64,000 bases of DNA, taken from positions 255,501 to 319,500 of the forward strand of contig OZ038473.1 in the NCBI GenBank assembly GCA_964036295.1. Direction: 5' to 3'. The stretch comes from Plumapathes pennacea. Lineage: Eukaryota; Cnidaria; Anthozoa; Antipatharia; Myriopathidae. The translations under genes and the position numbers were made by a program. This document shows, in pieces, positions 25,401 through 37,499 of the stretch (position 1 is its first letter; each line of letters begins with the position of its first letter). A model generated the notes under the pieces. The model searched no databases and was not told the origin of the DNA. It saw only the letters and a list, made by a program, of their open reading frames with translations.

Positions 25401-26041
25401 CTTATGAGCGGATTCAACTGACTGGAAGTGAATGTTATAAAACATTATCTGTCACGGGCTGCTGATTTTAGAGAAGAATAGTGCATTTTTCAGGTCAAAG
25501 GGTCATACTTTATCAAGTCACAGAAATTCGTAGATTTCATTGCCCAAAAATGGTTTTACATTTTTTCGAAGAGAAATAGATGTTCTAGCCTGTGATATTT
25601 CTTTTATTTCCAAAGTCCCACTAACATCGGCGATATTCGACTATTAATTTAGGTAATTTTTCACTTATCGGAAAAAGGAGTTTTTTCGAAAATATTTAAA
25701 AATCTCGTAAATATTTAATATTCATCGGATGTTTGTGCAGAAAATCTTAAATGAAGGCAAAATATATATACTTTTCAATGGAATACTTGGAATTGTGACA
25801 AATGCTCGTATTTTTACTAAAGCGATGCGTTTTCGTAGGTCAGTAAAATACCCGCATAGTAGCCCTTCTGGGTCCAAAAGTAGAAAATCCCCCTTAACTC
25901 TGCGAAAATTTGATAAAATCAAAAACAGCTTTTAGTGCTGTAAATACCTCACCAAGGGCTACGTTTTGGCCAAGTTTGAACAAATTTTTTTTTTCTGACC
26001 TCGAACGGCTAAGTTGATAGTTACTGGGAGTCACTCTTAAG
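22459..26041. mobile_element. 3.6-kb element with ~590-bp terminal inverted repeats flanked by TTAA
   Basis: The arms 22459-23049 and 25450-26041 are highly similar reverse complements. Both outer ends read CTTAAG followed inward by AGTGACTCCCAGTAACT. TTAA occurs at 22460-22463 and 26037-26040, which could be target duplications. The 2.4-kb centre has no recognisable transposase, so it looks non-autonomous. It abuts the 8-kb inverted repeat 29 bp to its left. Confidence 0.8.
24921..25002. repeat. 82-bp inverted repeat inside the long-TIR element
   Basis: AGTAGTCTC and AGCCGTC at the left pair with GACGGCT and GAGACTACT at the right. It resembles a tiny MITE or a structured motif. Confidence 0.6.
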
Positions 26042-26525
26042 AGTCTGGGTACGAGATTGCACCGGAACTTAAAACACAACGCATGTGCAGACGTTTTGTC
26101 GCGGGGAGGGGAGGGGAGGGGAGAACCGGCCAGATGGCACCCTGGGAGCTTCTGTCGCGGATGGCCCTGGGAACGAGGTTGTTGAATCAACACAAGAAAA
26201 TGGTGGAACTGGCTGGTTTGCTTTCATGTGGAGTGGTCTCCATATTCGCCAAGCTGACTTTGTTCAAAGCAAAGAACCCTTTACTGATCCCCCGTGGCTG
26301 TATTAATACGAGGAGATTAAGGTCTTTGTGCATAGACAATGCGGTTCTTCCTTCGTCTCGAATCGATACAGTTCATTGGTCAGAAAAACTTTATTCATTC
26401 ATCAACCAACAGAAAACTGAAGCGCAGAATTAATTATTCAACACGTAAACGAACGGGCGAGGCAGCAAGCTCTGTGTTTACGGTTCCAACAAGATTTGAC
26501 AAGGTATGAAAACTTATTTATGCCT

Positions 26526-27053
26526 CTTAGAGCTGTACACTGCGACATGCGTGTTTGTTATGTGATTTTAAATATTTTATTCTATCATTTTTATGGATGA
26601 GCGTTGGGAGTGACTCGTTATAAACAATATTCTATTAGTCAAAATAACGCTCCTTGATCCGAGTCTTTGTGCCATCGAGAGAGCAGAAGTCATACGAACT
26701 CTGCTTGCTCAAAAATGAAATCGTTCTTCCAGCAATCATGTCAGGCCAGGACAGGAGCAGACCACGAGTTGTCACCGAATCCGGCAATTCTTAGAGCTGT
26801 ACACTGCGACATGCGTGTTTGTTATGTGATTTTAAATATTTTATTCTATCATTTTTATGGATGAGCGTTGGGAGTGACTCGTTATAAACAATATTCTGTT
26901 AGTCAAAATAACGCTCTTTGATCCGAGTCTTTGTGCCATCGAGAGAGCAGAAGTCATACGAACTCTGCTTGCTCAAAAATGAAATCGTTCTTCCAGCAAT
27001 CATGTCAGGCCAGGACAGGAGCAGACCACGAGTTGTCACCGATCCGGCAAGAC
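26526..27053. repeat. tandem 264-bp duplication covering the adducin A upstream region and start codon
   Basis: Copy 1 (26526-26789) and copy 2 (26790-27053) are nearly identical from TTAGAGCTGTACACTG through the start codon and the first 12-14 codons. Only copy 2 continues into the gene. Copy 1 opens the same first 13 residues, then reads a few different ones and stops after 18 codons. Confidence 0.9.
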
Positions 27054-30000
27054 GCGCATTTAGTGCGCCAAGTCAAACATCGCGTCGAAAAGCCAAAAAA
27101 AGCCGCACCCCAGACGATATCCTCAGAGATGTTCGAGGCTTGAAGCTCCGTCAACGGGTATCGCTGGTCTTGAACGACCAAAGCATTCGGGATGAACTGG
27201 AAGAGATGATACCCCAAACACCGCAAAGTCAGTTTGGAGGGATTCGAGCGTATCAAGACTTCCTTCTTCCCTCGGGTCCTGGGCAAAGTTTGCCCTCGGG
27301 TGCGGTTATTACACCGATCGCTGATATTAGAGGATCAGAGACGTTGAATTATCCCAGCAAAGAGCGATCACTGCGGTGCAAGTTGGCGTCAGTTTGCCGG
27401 TTGTTGGACTTACTCGGGTGGTCGTTCTCGATCTATTCGCATGTTACGGTAAGAAGAAATTGTGCAAATACTGTAAACCAGTGTATCCTCGCAGTTCTGG
27501 TGTCTTTATAAAGTCCGCGTTGCGTATTTTCATAATGCTAGTAACGCGCACAGATTATAGTTTTCTGGTTGAGCTATTTTAAGGATAATTACTCGGTGCA
27601 ATTTACCGCTTCACAGAGCCCTTTCTTCTTGTCGCATAATCGGTTTCTCTCTTCAGACTTTGTTTGTTTTCGCTGATGAGTGTTCATAAGTATTCGTGAT
27701 TTGATTGGCAGGAGCTAAGTGGTCGCTTATTGAGGTACACCTTTCTTTGGTCCAACCCAAAATTAGGTTAAGCTGAAATGGACAAAAGAAAATGCATGTG
27801 AAAGTCCAAATACATGTGAAAGTCAAAATTAGGTTAAGCTGAAATGGACAAAAGAAAATGCATGTGAAAGTCCAAATACTTTAGGGCCAATGACTGACAT
27901 ACATCTTTTATACACACAAGCTAGATAAGCTACCAAATCATTGGCTTTGATTTTGCATCCCAGGCACGTCTGTTGTCAGATGCTGAAGAGATCTTGATAA
28001 ACCCTTATGGCCTGTCACACAGTGAAATGACAGCCTCCTGTTTGTTGAAGACTGACTTCAAAGGCAACATCAAGGACCAGGGAAGCACCAATTTGCATTT
28101 TAACAAAACGTCTCTGGATTCACACATTGCTATTTACAGAGCACGACGGGATGTGAAGTGTGCTATTTACACGCGTCAGCCAGCTGTTGTGGCGGTAGGT
28201 CTCAATAACAGTTAACATCATGAATCCTCCTTAGACAAACATATTTGATTGACTTTGCAAAACTACAGTACAGATAGTACAGGATAGTACAACATTTTGT
28301 GCTTTGCGGGAACAAATTTTCACAAATATGGGTTTTAAACTTTATTGCTGGGAACAAATTTTCTCGGATCTTAGGCAAGTTCCTGTCAAAGACAGCCGTA
28401 ATATTGTTTGCAGTCAGTATATTGAAATAAAATGGAGTAAATCTACCTAATAGATATTTCTATGCAACTCATCTTTCCCTAGATTAAATATTCAAGCTCC
28501 TATAAAGAGATTTCATGCACCGTTTCTTTTTGGCTATAGAGCCCTGATTCTAATATTGGTCTGTATTCTGTGATTCCTAGGTTTCCTGTATGAAGACAGG
28601 AATCTTGCCTATCTCAACAGAAGCTTTGTTGGTAAGGCGTTTGTTCAAAATGCAGATTCTCCCAACCTTGTAAGACGAAAATGTATGAGTGATGTAGTGA
28701 GAATTAATAGTTTAATCAGCTATCATCTGAGCAAGGTATCAAAAGCCAAGTTCTCCTCACTGTATGATATATTTCTGGTGAGAAACTGAAGGAGAAAATT
28801 GAACTTGATCACTCTTGGGAGTGAAAGGGTTAAGTGTTGAGGTTACATTTTACTGCATTGTGCATGTGGGGACAAACTTTGTTCCTCACCATTAAAAAAA
28901 ATGTAATATTTTTTGCCTTTTGTACTCAGTTAGGGGATGTTGCATACCACGAGTTATCAGGAGACGAGTCTGAGAAGGAGGGAATTGCTAAAGATATTGA
29001 AGGACCTGCCAAGGTGAGGGACTAGTTAACTTTATCTTACATCAACCAATAGTAAGATATAACTTATGTGTTCATAAGTATGATCCAACCGACAATGTCT
29101 TGTCATTATGCAGGTGTTGATTTTGCAAAACCATGGCATGATTTGCCTTGGAGGGAGTGTGGAAGAAGCTTTCTACTATACACACTTGGCAGTCAAAGCT
29201 TGTGAATACCAGGTTGGTTGGAATCTCAAATTCAGAACGCAACAACAATTTGTAAAAAGTTACTCTGTGACCTTCAACTCCTGAGCAATCAACTTTAATT
29301 TTCTTCAGGTCCTTACCACTTTCTTTACTTCCCTGGAATATTATGATTACATGTTTCTGTCATGCCTGGGGAGCAATATACTGTACTGTCTCTAAGACGT
29401 AAGCCCTGGCCAAGTTTTCGGCTTGCATCCAACATGGGCATTGTTTGGCCACCCACTTGGCTCAACTTGACTTGCCTTTGATCGAGCTCAAATTTTTAGT
29501 CAAATTGAGCCAAGATTTTCATCCTTTAGCCATCCAAAGGCAAAGTCGACCCATTGTCAAGCCAAGTTCATGCAAGGTGATTGGGTCAGGTTTTGCTATT
29601 GCATTTGAATGGTTTTGTGGTGTGTTGGCTTGACTTTGGAGTACCAATTGGCCCACCTGCATACAAGTTCATTGATTTTGTAAACTTGGCTTGAGTTGGC
29701 CCGACTTGGATTAATCCACTTGGTCAGGGCTTTACTGTAACAGTGTGTGTTCCTTGACTTGTAGGTAGGGGCTGCAGGTATTGGCCTGGACAATCTGACC
29801 CAATGCAGTGAGAAGCACAAAGATTGTGTGAATGAAGACAACAACAACAAAACAATGAAAGGAAAGCAGGAATTTGAGGCATGGATGCGTGTTCTTGACA
29901 ACATGGTGAGCACTTCTATGCACTTCTACACTTTCTTTGTGTTCAGCCAGTCATAAAGATCGGAAGCAGCCTGTCTAATTCAGAGAACCAAAGGGACCAA

Positions 30001-31262
30001 TGAAACCCTGAACCCAAGTTATGATTACACTAGGGTTAGGACGAGGTTCAAATTCATGTTTAGGTTTAATCTTAGGGTTAGTATTTGGGTTAGGGTTAGG
30101 GTTATAGGGTTATGGTTAGGATTCCGTTAGTTCAGTGAATTAGAAATGCCGGATCGGAAGTAACTGTGTGTTAGTTGTTCTTCTTAAATGCGCGGAGGAA
30201 TTTATAGCCCTTAGCATGTGAATTACTTTAACCAGAGGGTGCAATCAATCCTTGGAGATTCAAATACAGAGACATCTTTTGTTAAAGCTCTTACAACGTG
30301 ACCGCCAGATGTACACCAAGAATGAACTCCTTTTTTTTTAGGGATACAAGACAGGCTATGTTTATGAAAACCCAGACGTATTTCAGGGAGAGCTACAGTC
30401 TGACCAAGAATCTTCGAACCCATTTGCCTCCAGAGCATACAAAAACCTATACCACTATCCAGATTTCGAACGTCAGCCTCTGAGACGGGCTCACTCGACT
30501 GGTCGCGCTAATACATACAGGAACCGCCTGAAATGGCTGAGTACTCCAGTGAAGTCAACAGAGTACAGAAAGGAGAGGCAACAGGCTGAGCTGGATGACG
30601 ACTATGAACCAACCGTCATTAAAGACTTGCAGTCAGGAGAAGACAGCGAAGACACTGAGAACAAGGTAGGTATTTAACAGAGTGTTTGTTGGTGATCCTT
30701 GCTTGATCATGCAAAGACAGTCATCTTTATATTTACTGTAGCATTTCACTCCCCCCCCCCCCCCCCCCCGTGCTTGCGTGTGCATGTCTGTTCTTGTTCG
30801 AGTGCAGACCCCATCACTTGTGTTGCCTGTGATTTTATTCTGTACGGACATCAACGTACAGTAAGTCTAACCTTGTTAATATTACTTTGTCATTCACTTT
30901 GTTCGACCAAGGTATCAGAAGAGGTCTTCCTGGAGTCGAACACCTTGCTGAATGAGTCAACCCCAGACACGGAGGAGTTTTTATCCACGGTGGAGACTAG
31001 TACTACCATAAAGAGTGAATACGAAACAACTTATGTGGTGCACACGACCAGTAGCCATGTTGAGTCAGAACACACTGACGTGCGTGTACTCACTGTCAAC
31101 GGAGAGAAATCAGAAGAGCAGGCGAAAGAGCGAGAAGAAAGCAGCAGCGATGAGAATGGAGAATCCGCCGAGCCTAGCAGTCCTTCCAAGAAGAGAGGAT
31201 CGAAGGTCAAGAAGAAGGCCAGCTTCAAAGATTCACTGGTGAAGAAGTTCAGCAAAAAGTGA
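27002..31262 (+). CDS. adducin-like protein A (aldolase class II/adducin domain), 8 exons
   Basis: Adducins cap actin filaments and attach spectrin to them at the membrane skeleton. Exons 27002-27448, 27964-28194, 28581-28631, 28930-29013, 29114-29212, 29765-29905, 30342-30665 and 30912-31262 are all phase 0 and give 575 aa. The N-terminal piece has GLKLRQRVSLVL. The class II aldolase-like head has DIRGSETLNYPSKE and RCKLASVCRLLDLLGW (exon 1), INPYGLSHSEMTAS and GSTNL (exon 2), GILPIS (exon 3), and the QNHGMICLGGSVEEAFY segment (exon 5). A charged neck and tail follow, ending in a MARCKS-related basic stretch (KKRGSKVKKKASFKDSLVKKF). The His-rich metal ligands of active aldolases are missing, as in other adducins: a YTR triplet stands where vertebrate adducins have HIHT. 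The length is shorter than vertebrate alpha-adducin (about 730 aa). No in-frame ATG lies upstream. An upstream out-of-frame ATG overlaps the start. Confidence 0.93.
27759..27880. repeat. short tandem duplication in adducin A intron 1
   Basis: Two copies, at about 65 bp spacing, of a unit containing CAAAATTAGGTTAAGCTG and GCATGTGAAAGTCCAAATAC. Confidence 0.8.
28645..28833. repeat. ~190-bp MITE-like repeat in adducin A intron 3
   Basis: This full-looking copy runs from ATTCTCCCAACCTTG through AGTTTAATCAGC and GGTGAGAAACTGAAGG to CTTGGGAGTGAAAGGGTTAA. It is the best-preserved member with its right end of a family seen five times in the window. Confidence 0.75.
30040..30125. repeat. interstitial telomere-like (TTAGGG) stretch
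   Basis: Degenerate GGGTTAGGGTTAGGGTTA sequence within adducin A intron 6. Similar short runs of CCCTAA/TTAGGG occur at 8741-8763 and 38430-38520. Confidence 0.65.
30750..30769. repeat. poly-C tract
   Basis: About 20 consecutive C in the last adducin A intron. Other homopolymers are poly-G at 16813-16832, poly-T at 10450-10472, poly-A at 33004-33026 and 55578-55602, and poly-C near 63259-63275. Confidence 0.9.
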
Positions 31263-31775
31263 GACCGGGCAGACGTCAGCTACCCAGGATCCTCTACATG
31301 CAACTGTTTGATTGTCTAGTATTGAGCATGCGCAAGATTACATCATCGGTGTTATGATCAGCTGACTCGTGAACACTTGTAGGCTATAATAACTATACAG
31401 TTGGGATGGAAATAGATTGCGAATTGCTTTCAATTTTTGTGGATCGACGGGTTCTAGCGCGCGCAAAGGACTGTGCGTTGAGATAGTCATTTTAATGTAG
31501 AATAATGATGTAATATTTTAGTTGTCAGGATCCAGTTATTTATTATGCAACTCCACTATATTTGTCACACATAGTTGATTCTGTTGGTCAACGTGAAACT
31601 GAAGTAACGCATATCTACATACAGTTTTATTGCTCTATTTGTGTAACCTTCCTATTTTCAAAATTTATATTATTTTACTATAGGTTGGTATACTTCATAA
31701 ATGGCAAAACTATGACCATGCGGGTTCTGTAAGTGCCCCGTCTACTTGACGTTTAAACACTTCTTAGTCAAAATT
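31263..31775. other. 513-bp gap between convergent stop codons of adducin A and the orphan gene
   Basis: This stretch would hold both 3' UTRs. TTTATT at 31626-31631 reads AATAAA on the minus strand and is a candidate polyadenylation signal for the orphan gene. I see no clear AATAAA for adducin A on the plus strand. Confidence 0.45.
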
Positions 31776-34700
31776 TTACGAAGATTCACAATACTCCTGC
31801 AGGGTCTTCGCTAACTGATTGAAAGATTCTTTGTTCTGCTCACAACTGTACACTCCTTGGTCTTTGCTGAAGGCAAAGTGAATTATCTTCTTAGTCCTTG
31901 TCTTCACAGAGTCTGGCAGCATGCTGTTATAGGAGGCCAGATTTTCAGACGGAAGCCCCTTCGCAATTGGGTGGAGAATGACGAGGATAATTGGTGACTC
32001 TGAAACAAATGTTCAGCCTAATAAGCAAAATAATACACAAAACTCAAATTGCTAATTAAAGTCTTCTACTATCACTCTTGGACTGTAGCCTCTATACGAT
32101 TGGAAAACACGTCATTATTGAAGGTTCATGCTAGAAATGCTGTAGGCTCAAAAGTGAAAATGCAAACATCTACTCCCGTTTCTTAAAATGTTTCCCTTCT
32201 TGTGAGCAAAAATATGTAGTAAATACACATTCCCCTACAGATCAAGTTAGTCATTAACATAGTTACATATGAAACGGCTGTGTTCAATTCTTGCGATGAC
32301 TAGCATGCAGAGTAGGACGAAACAATCGAGTGAGTTTAAGAGCGGTATTGAGAAATGTGTGGTGTAATGCCAGCTCTTAAAAGAACAAGGTTGACTGCGT
32401 CGGCGTGGCGGAAGACAAACTGGTGTACCAACTGTGTGTTGATGAGGGCCGATGAAACGCCATGAAAGAGACAATAGCTGACGCTTCGAGCGCTAGCCCT
32501 TCGTCAGAGCGAATGAGGGGATTATGGGTAAACGGGGTTTAAAAGGTGATTAAGGAAGAAACTTACTAACTTAGTATTGAGAAATGCACCTACGATTATT
32601 TCAGGTGTTCGCTTGGTCAGGTATTCAGAAAGAGAACATGTTTGCTTCAATTAATCAGTTAACTGTTCAAAAATCATAAACAAACCTTTATGATCAGGGA
32701 ATACTTCATCTACATCGGCCCCCAGTCTTGAAGCATAAACGCAGAACACAATGCAAGGAACATTGGGGTCATCTAGTGGCCAACGCTCCTCAGTGAGCTT
32801 GACTGACAGTTTTTCCTCAATCTTATGGAGGATTCTTGAGTCCATATCAAGCAAATTTTCTTGTTTGGGTGTTCTTGTATACTTAAGAACTAAAACAGAA
32901 AGGCAATGGGTAGAATAACATTTGTGTAAACACTGGGCGTGATCAGTTCCAGCCAGCCTTCGTCGGTAAAATGTGACTGAGTATAACCCTTCTCGCAAGA
33001 TACGAAAAAAAAAAAAAAAAAAAAAATCAAAGTACAGAGGAAAGGGGTCTAGTGAAAGGAAGGTTTATATATAAACAATATTATACATATGACCGAATGC
33101 AAGCACTATACAGTAATCCCTGCCGTTGATATACGTCAGTTGACGTGCGATCAGCTTATTTTTGAGTCAGCAGTCATTTCACAAAACTGTGAAATCGACA
33201 AAGAATTCATGCAGTTTTCGTATTTCGCCGTAATCCAGTAGTGTTGCAAGTCATACAATAACCTGAGCATGTCGGCAATTAGGTGGAAGTTTTAAAAAAC
33301 GAATGCAAGTGTTTGATAAGGGGTTCCGAACATCGAGAATAATGAAAGCATGAAGCCGGCTAGGTTGAGTGCTTTTATTGTTTAGAGCCCCTCATCAAAC
33401 ACGAAGCACAGCCTTCTAAAATATCTTCTCGAAGTAATGTGTGCAAGCATCAGACATCTTATTAGTAGAGTTAGAAATTGGATCGAACACTTGAACCACT
33501 ATCAAAACCCATTCACCTAACCAAGTGCGGTGCGCCAAAGTTGGCTCATAAATCATGAATTATTGATGAGTTGTAGAAGTGTTGCTCGTGTCTCCATGCA
33601 GAAACAGGAACCTTTGTCATTGTCTTAACAGTGGTAGTCAATGGTATTTATAGACGTGGATTGTTACGGCAATTTAACCCATTTTACCTTTTTTTTTCTC
33701 CATCCAAGTTGCAATATCTACAATAGGAACCAGTGGAAGTATTAACATCGAAGGTTTTGTAATTTTATGCAAGCAGCCAAACTAAAGTTCCCGGGCCGAG
33801 TCAAACTATGCGGACTGCTTGGATCACGGATTTGAAGTAGGTTTGAAAAAATAACATTAATAAGTCACAGATTAATTTGCACAGTTATTCAAACAAATAA
33901 GAATGAATATGTAACTCGCTTGCTCTACCACCAACTCCAATGTCCAAACATTTATTTTTGTGTAGTCTATCAGGTGCCCTTTGCATCTCATTAGAGAAAA
34001 AAGAAGAAAGATTACAAACTGCTTTTTCTTCTTTTCCTCTCAGTCATTCACTCATTCCCCTAAGCCACGCAGCCTTGTTGGAAAGCAGAGCAGGCCGTCT
34101 TCTAGCTAACCACCAGATGTATCTGTTGGTGTGAGCGTAGGAGCCTCTCTATATAATTACCCATCGGCTCACCCATGATCACTTGCACGAGCTTTGCTTA
34201 CATTTAAAAAACGGGCACCGCCAGCTGTCCTCCTCTTTACTTTCGAGTTTCTCGGTCGTGTGATTGGCCCCTTTAGGATACGGACCTTCAGAATTTTCCT
34301 CTGCTTGTATTTCTGCTTGCTGACGTCCTCCAGTAAATTCCTAATAAAAGATTACTTCCTTTAGTTTAAAGAACCATATAATTTATCCTGTCAAAATGGA
34401 AGTTTGCAGTGTAGCTAATTATAAAGTGACTTTTTTTTTCTCTTTTCTGAACAGAATACTACAATCCCGGACAAAATGTGTTGACACATGCTTTAAATGT
34501 CGTATTTTTGTCAAAACTACCATGCTGTGAGTCACCAGTTCCAAAGAAAACTGCTTTTAATCACCCCCCTCCCCGTATCAGTGTTGTAAGCTTGACTTTG
34601 GAAGAGTTCCGGTAAGACTTTGACGGAAAACCGTTGTTAAATAATTAATTTATCAACATTGAATGGGGGGAGGGGAGAATGTGTCAACACTTTTGTCCGG

Positions 34701-37032
34701 GATTGTAGTTGTGCTTCAAGCCAACATTCTGTAATCCAAGACAATAATATACTGGCAGCTGTTTGGGAAAGTTGCGTTGGCACTGTAAGTGTAAATATAT
34801 TAAAAACAGGAGTGTAGTAGCGTACAGTAGTGAAAGGAGGGGGTATAACTGGCTGATATACAGGGAGCAGTAATTCTAGCATGTGGATTATAGAACTATT
34901 ACCGCCTTTAGTATATCATCTTTTGGTCAAAATAGAGACCCTTTTATATACCGAAATTTGTCCGCTTTCACAATTTAAACAGGGACACAGCAACTCAGCA
35001 AATGCAATTGATTAGCGACAATTCTTTGACACAAGTTTTAGAACCCAAGTGAAATGCCAATGCGATTTTCCAATCGCCAGTCATTCTACCACATTTTTAA
35101 TATCATTTGGACCCTTAGAAAGAAAGTTCAATTCATTGGGTATCCAACGGGGAACTCGACACAGTTATAGGCGAAATGCACTTTCCAAAAACGTTCGGTT
35201 CCATTGGTTTCTTCCGGAATTTTTGGTTTTCTCGTCCAACGGGAAAGCGCCCAATATTTTCATCTTTATGAGACCTCCCCCCAAGCCAGAAAAATGCCAG
35301 AAATGTGCGGTGCGAGGAGGAGACTGGGAACAAAACAATGAAAGAAAATGGCGTCCTTGCATAGCTTTCTACCCCGGGCTTTCTACTGTACACTCCTTCC
35401 ATTACCGCGGTCAGTACCCAAAGGTCGCAATGGAATTGTTAGAAAGAAAGTTCAATTCATTGGGTATCCAACGGGGAACTCGACACAGTTATGGGCGAAG
35501 CTGTGATATTGGGATGTGCGAAGGAAATTCTTGGGATTTTAAATGCTTGAAATAACAGAAGCATCTTGTCGTGTGGCACCATTGGCTTTTGCAGGTAGGA
35601 ACAGAAGGTAAAAAGTATTTAAGTTCGCCACAGAGCGTTTGCTTGAAATTATAGTTTAGCCATTCTGTTGGAAACATGCTATATATTTATCCTTCGACAT
35701 GACATTGCAGCATGTATGCATGCAGGCTGTGAAATTTATAAAGGCTATTAAATAAAATAACTCAACCACGCATTAAAAATTTGAATCACTGGAAAAAAGA
35801 TAGTAATTGATATTGTTTTATTTGGCTTTTGGCTTTATGGCAATTTATTGCCTTCTCAGGGATAATATCAATCAGAATAGGAGGTTTGGTTGATATAAGT
35901 ACCTCTAGAATGGGTTATAAAACCCATTCTAGAGGTATTTGGCACAGCAGTTGCTCCATACAGATGGCAAGTAGAGTTACCAATTACCAATTACCAGAAA
36001 CCAGAAACCATATTATTACATATATATGAATCATCACTAACTTTTTATTTATGACTGATAATATACTGTATTCCCATGAAATGGGAGGCTGGCTATTAAA
36101 CTTGTGTTATAAATACTAAAACAATTATTCTCCTCAGTGTTGGTGAATTAGTGATGGCTATTTTACCTTGCCGAAGCGGCTTGGTAAATAGCCACTGCTA
36201 TTCACCTCTGCTTCGGCAAATAATTGTTAAACATAAGTAGGGATCAGTGTAATATCTATATATGTGTGAGCTGATGCTATGTCAATATTTATAGAGCATG
36301 CAGAAGATTGGATTGGTGATTACACTGATTAAAAACAGGGGTCCCCTTTGTATTATTTTTGAAACAATGCACTCCTGCATGCATTAGTCAGCTTTCATTA
36401 AAACCACTATCTCACTTGAATAAATTAATAATGTTTATAGTGCCAATTGAAATATGCTCCAATCAGTGTGCCTACTCATTTAAAGTTTAATGACCAAGCC
36501 GAACCGAACACGGGGTGTCTTGACACGTAGACCGAAATCCCCAAAACGGAGACCCTTTTTTTCTGTCGAATCATCTTGAAAAGTCGCGAAATGTCGTAAA
36601 CACAACTCATATGCTAAGGGAACATTCAGCTGTGAAATAATCAGGACATTCGTTTTAGTCCGTTTACCCCACCAAACTTGAAAACGCATCACTCTGACAC
36701 GTAGTCTGAACTAAACCAGACTGCCATGCGACAAACAAATTTTTTGGCGGCCGACTGGTGACTTCGCGCTATATAGTTTTAATTGTAAACGATTGATGAT
36801 CTCCTAGTCAAAAATAGACAATCCCGCATCCCGAAAACCCACCTGAGGGGATATCTGTAATTGTAGTATTTCCATTTAGGTCTTCGCTTTTGACGTTATT
36901 ACCTTTACGACTGCGAAATTAGTAGTCGATATTTGAAGCTAGATAGGCCGCTCATAAATTACTTCGTATGCTAACGTAAAATTGTCGAAAAAGAAATACC
37001 TTTTCAACATCTGCGGTATTTCTTTGGGCCAT
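31776..37032 (-). CDS. unrecognised 171-aa protein, 4 exons
   Basis: I do not recognise this protein. Minus-strand exons, in transcript order, are 37032-37000, 34340-34286, 32889-32686 and 31999-31776. All introns are GT-AG, phases match (0, 1, 1), and the total is 516 nt ending in TAA. The first exon encodes MAQRNTADVEK. The second is polar and Gln/Glu-rich. The third has a possible helix (ILHKIEEKLSVKL) and then the hydrophobic CIVFCVYASRLGADVDEVF. The last has SPIILVILHPIAKGLP and the FAFSKDQGVYSCEQNKESF block. The two hydrophobic strands separated by an acidic loop suggest a small alpha/beta fold. There is no signal peptide or membrane span. The intron 2 donor (GTCCGT) is weak. An alternative first exon lies at 38765-38733. 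Confidence 0.7.
32285..32545. repeat. probable dispersed repeat fragment in an intron of the orphan gene
   Basis: The phrase GACGCTTCGAGCGCTAGCCC with following TTCGTCAGAGCGAATGAGG, and the preceding GTTGATGAGGGCCGATGAAACG, look like the non-coding end of a dispersed retroelement that I recall as common in coral genomes. That family link is from memory and there is no second copy here, so confidence is limited. Confidence 0.4.
34458..34709. repeat. ~250-bp MITE with ACTACAATCCCGGACAAAA ends
   Basis: ACTACAATCCCGGACAAAA and GTGTTGACACAT at the left are mirrored by ATGTGTCAACAC and TTTTGTCCGGGATTGTAGT at the right. The short interior has no coding potential. It lies in intron 1 of the orphan gene. 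Confidence 0.8.
35115..35500. repeat. 62-bp direct repeats spaced 324 bp
   Basis: The block TTAGAAAGAAAGTTCAATTC through GACACAGTTATRGGCGAA occurs at 35115-35175 and again at 35439-35500. The unit may be a solo end of a direct-repeat element. The sequence between has no recognised protein. Confidence 0.7.
35900..35937. repeat. perfect 17-bp hairpin with 4-nt loop
   Basis: TACCTCTAGAATGGGTT (35900-35916) and AACCCATTCTAGAGGTA (35921-35937) are exact reverse complements around ATAA. It may be a tiny palindromic insertion. The stem is too short for a typical pre-miRNA. Confidence 0.8.
36120..36240. repeat. imperfect palindromic repeat
   Basis: ACAATTATT with GTGAATTAGTGATGGCTATTT at the left is mirrored by AAATAGCCACTGCTATTCAC and AATAATTGT at the right, around a CTTGCCGAAGCGGCTTGG loop. 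It is a MITE-like element. Confidence 0.6.
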
Positions 37033-37499
37033 TCTGGGTTTCCTTTTGTTGCAGAGAGTATTGACACTAATATAATCGGCAAAGGAGAACTAACCATTCA
37101 TGGAGCTAAAACTAAATCTTATCGTGATAATACAATTGTTGGCAACGGCAACGCAACTTGATTCTGAAAAATGGCTTTTGCTCATTTGCATCGGGTTCGG
37201 CGCAGTCAGGGGCTGCCGAGACTGCGACTTCCCTCTTAGGACCACAAAAAGAAAAACCGCCCCAATTTTATCGCCGGATCCGCTGATCATGATAGCTGGA
37301 ATTTGGAAGTTTGTATCAAAGCATCTCTATTTCTTTTTGTGTGGTCGTGTGTTTGTGACTTTATACTGCAGCTTTCGGTACTTCGCGTGAGGGAGGGTTG
37401 TTGAGAGATAGTGAATCCCTTGATGTGGTCGAGATTTTGCTCACCACACCACGCAGTCAAATGGTATTTGTATATTACCAATTTTGTTCTCAGACTCTG

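Larger units (their letters stand above)
14022..26181. mobile_element. transposon nest between the ZNFX1-like gene and adducin A
   Basis: This 12-kb block contains no host gene. Its outer edges carry the same inverted terminus: CAACCTCGTTCCCAGGGCC at 14022 and its reverse complement ending at 26181, each followed inward by a related CAGAAGCTC motif. Inside lie a minisatellite, a short perfect palindrome, an 8-kb inverted repeat with a dead transposase piece, and a 3.6-kb long-TIR element. Treating the outer ends as one composite unit is inference; they may be unrelated copies of the same short repeat. Confidence 0.5.

Noticed and set aside
30621..30665. Adducin A ending in exon 7
   Set aside because: A clean donor and the in-phase last exon with a MARCKS-like tail make the longer model better.
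35900..35937. Perfect hairpin as a microRNA precursor
   Set aside because: The stem is only 17 bp, too short for a typical pre-miRNA, with no evidence of a longer imperfect stem.
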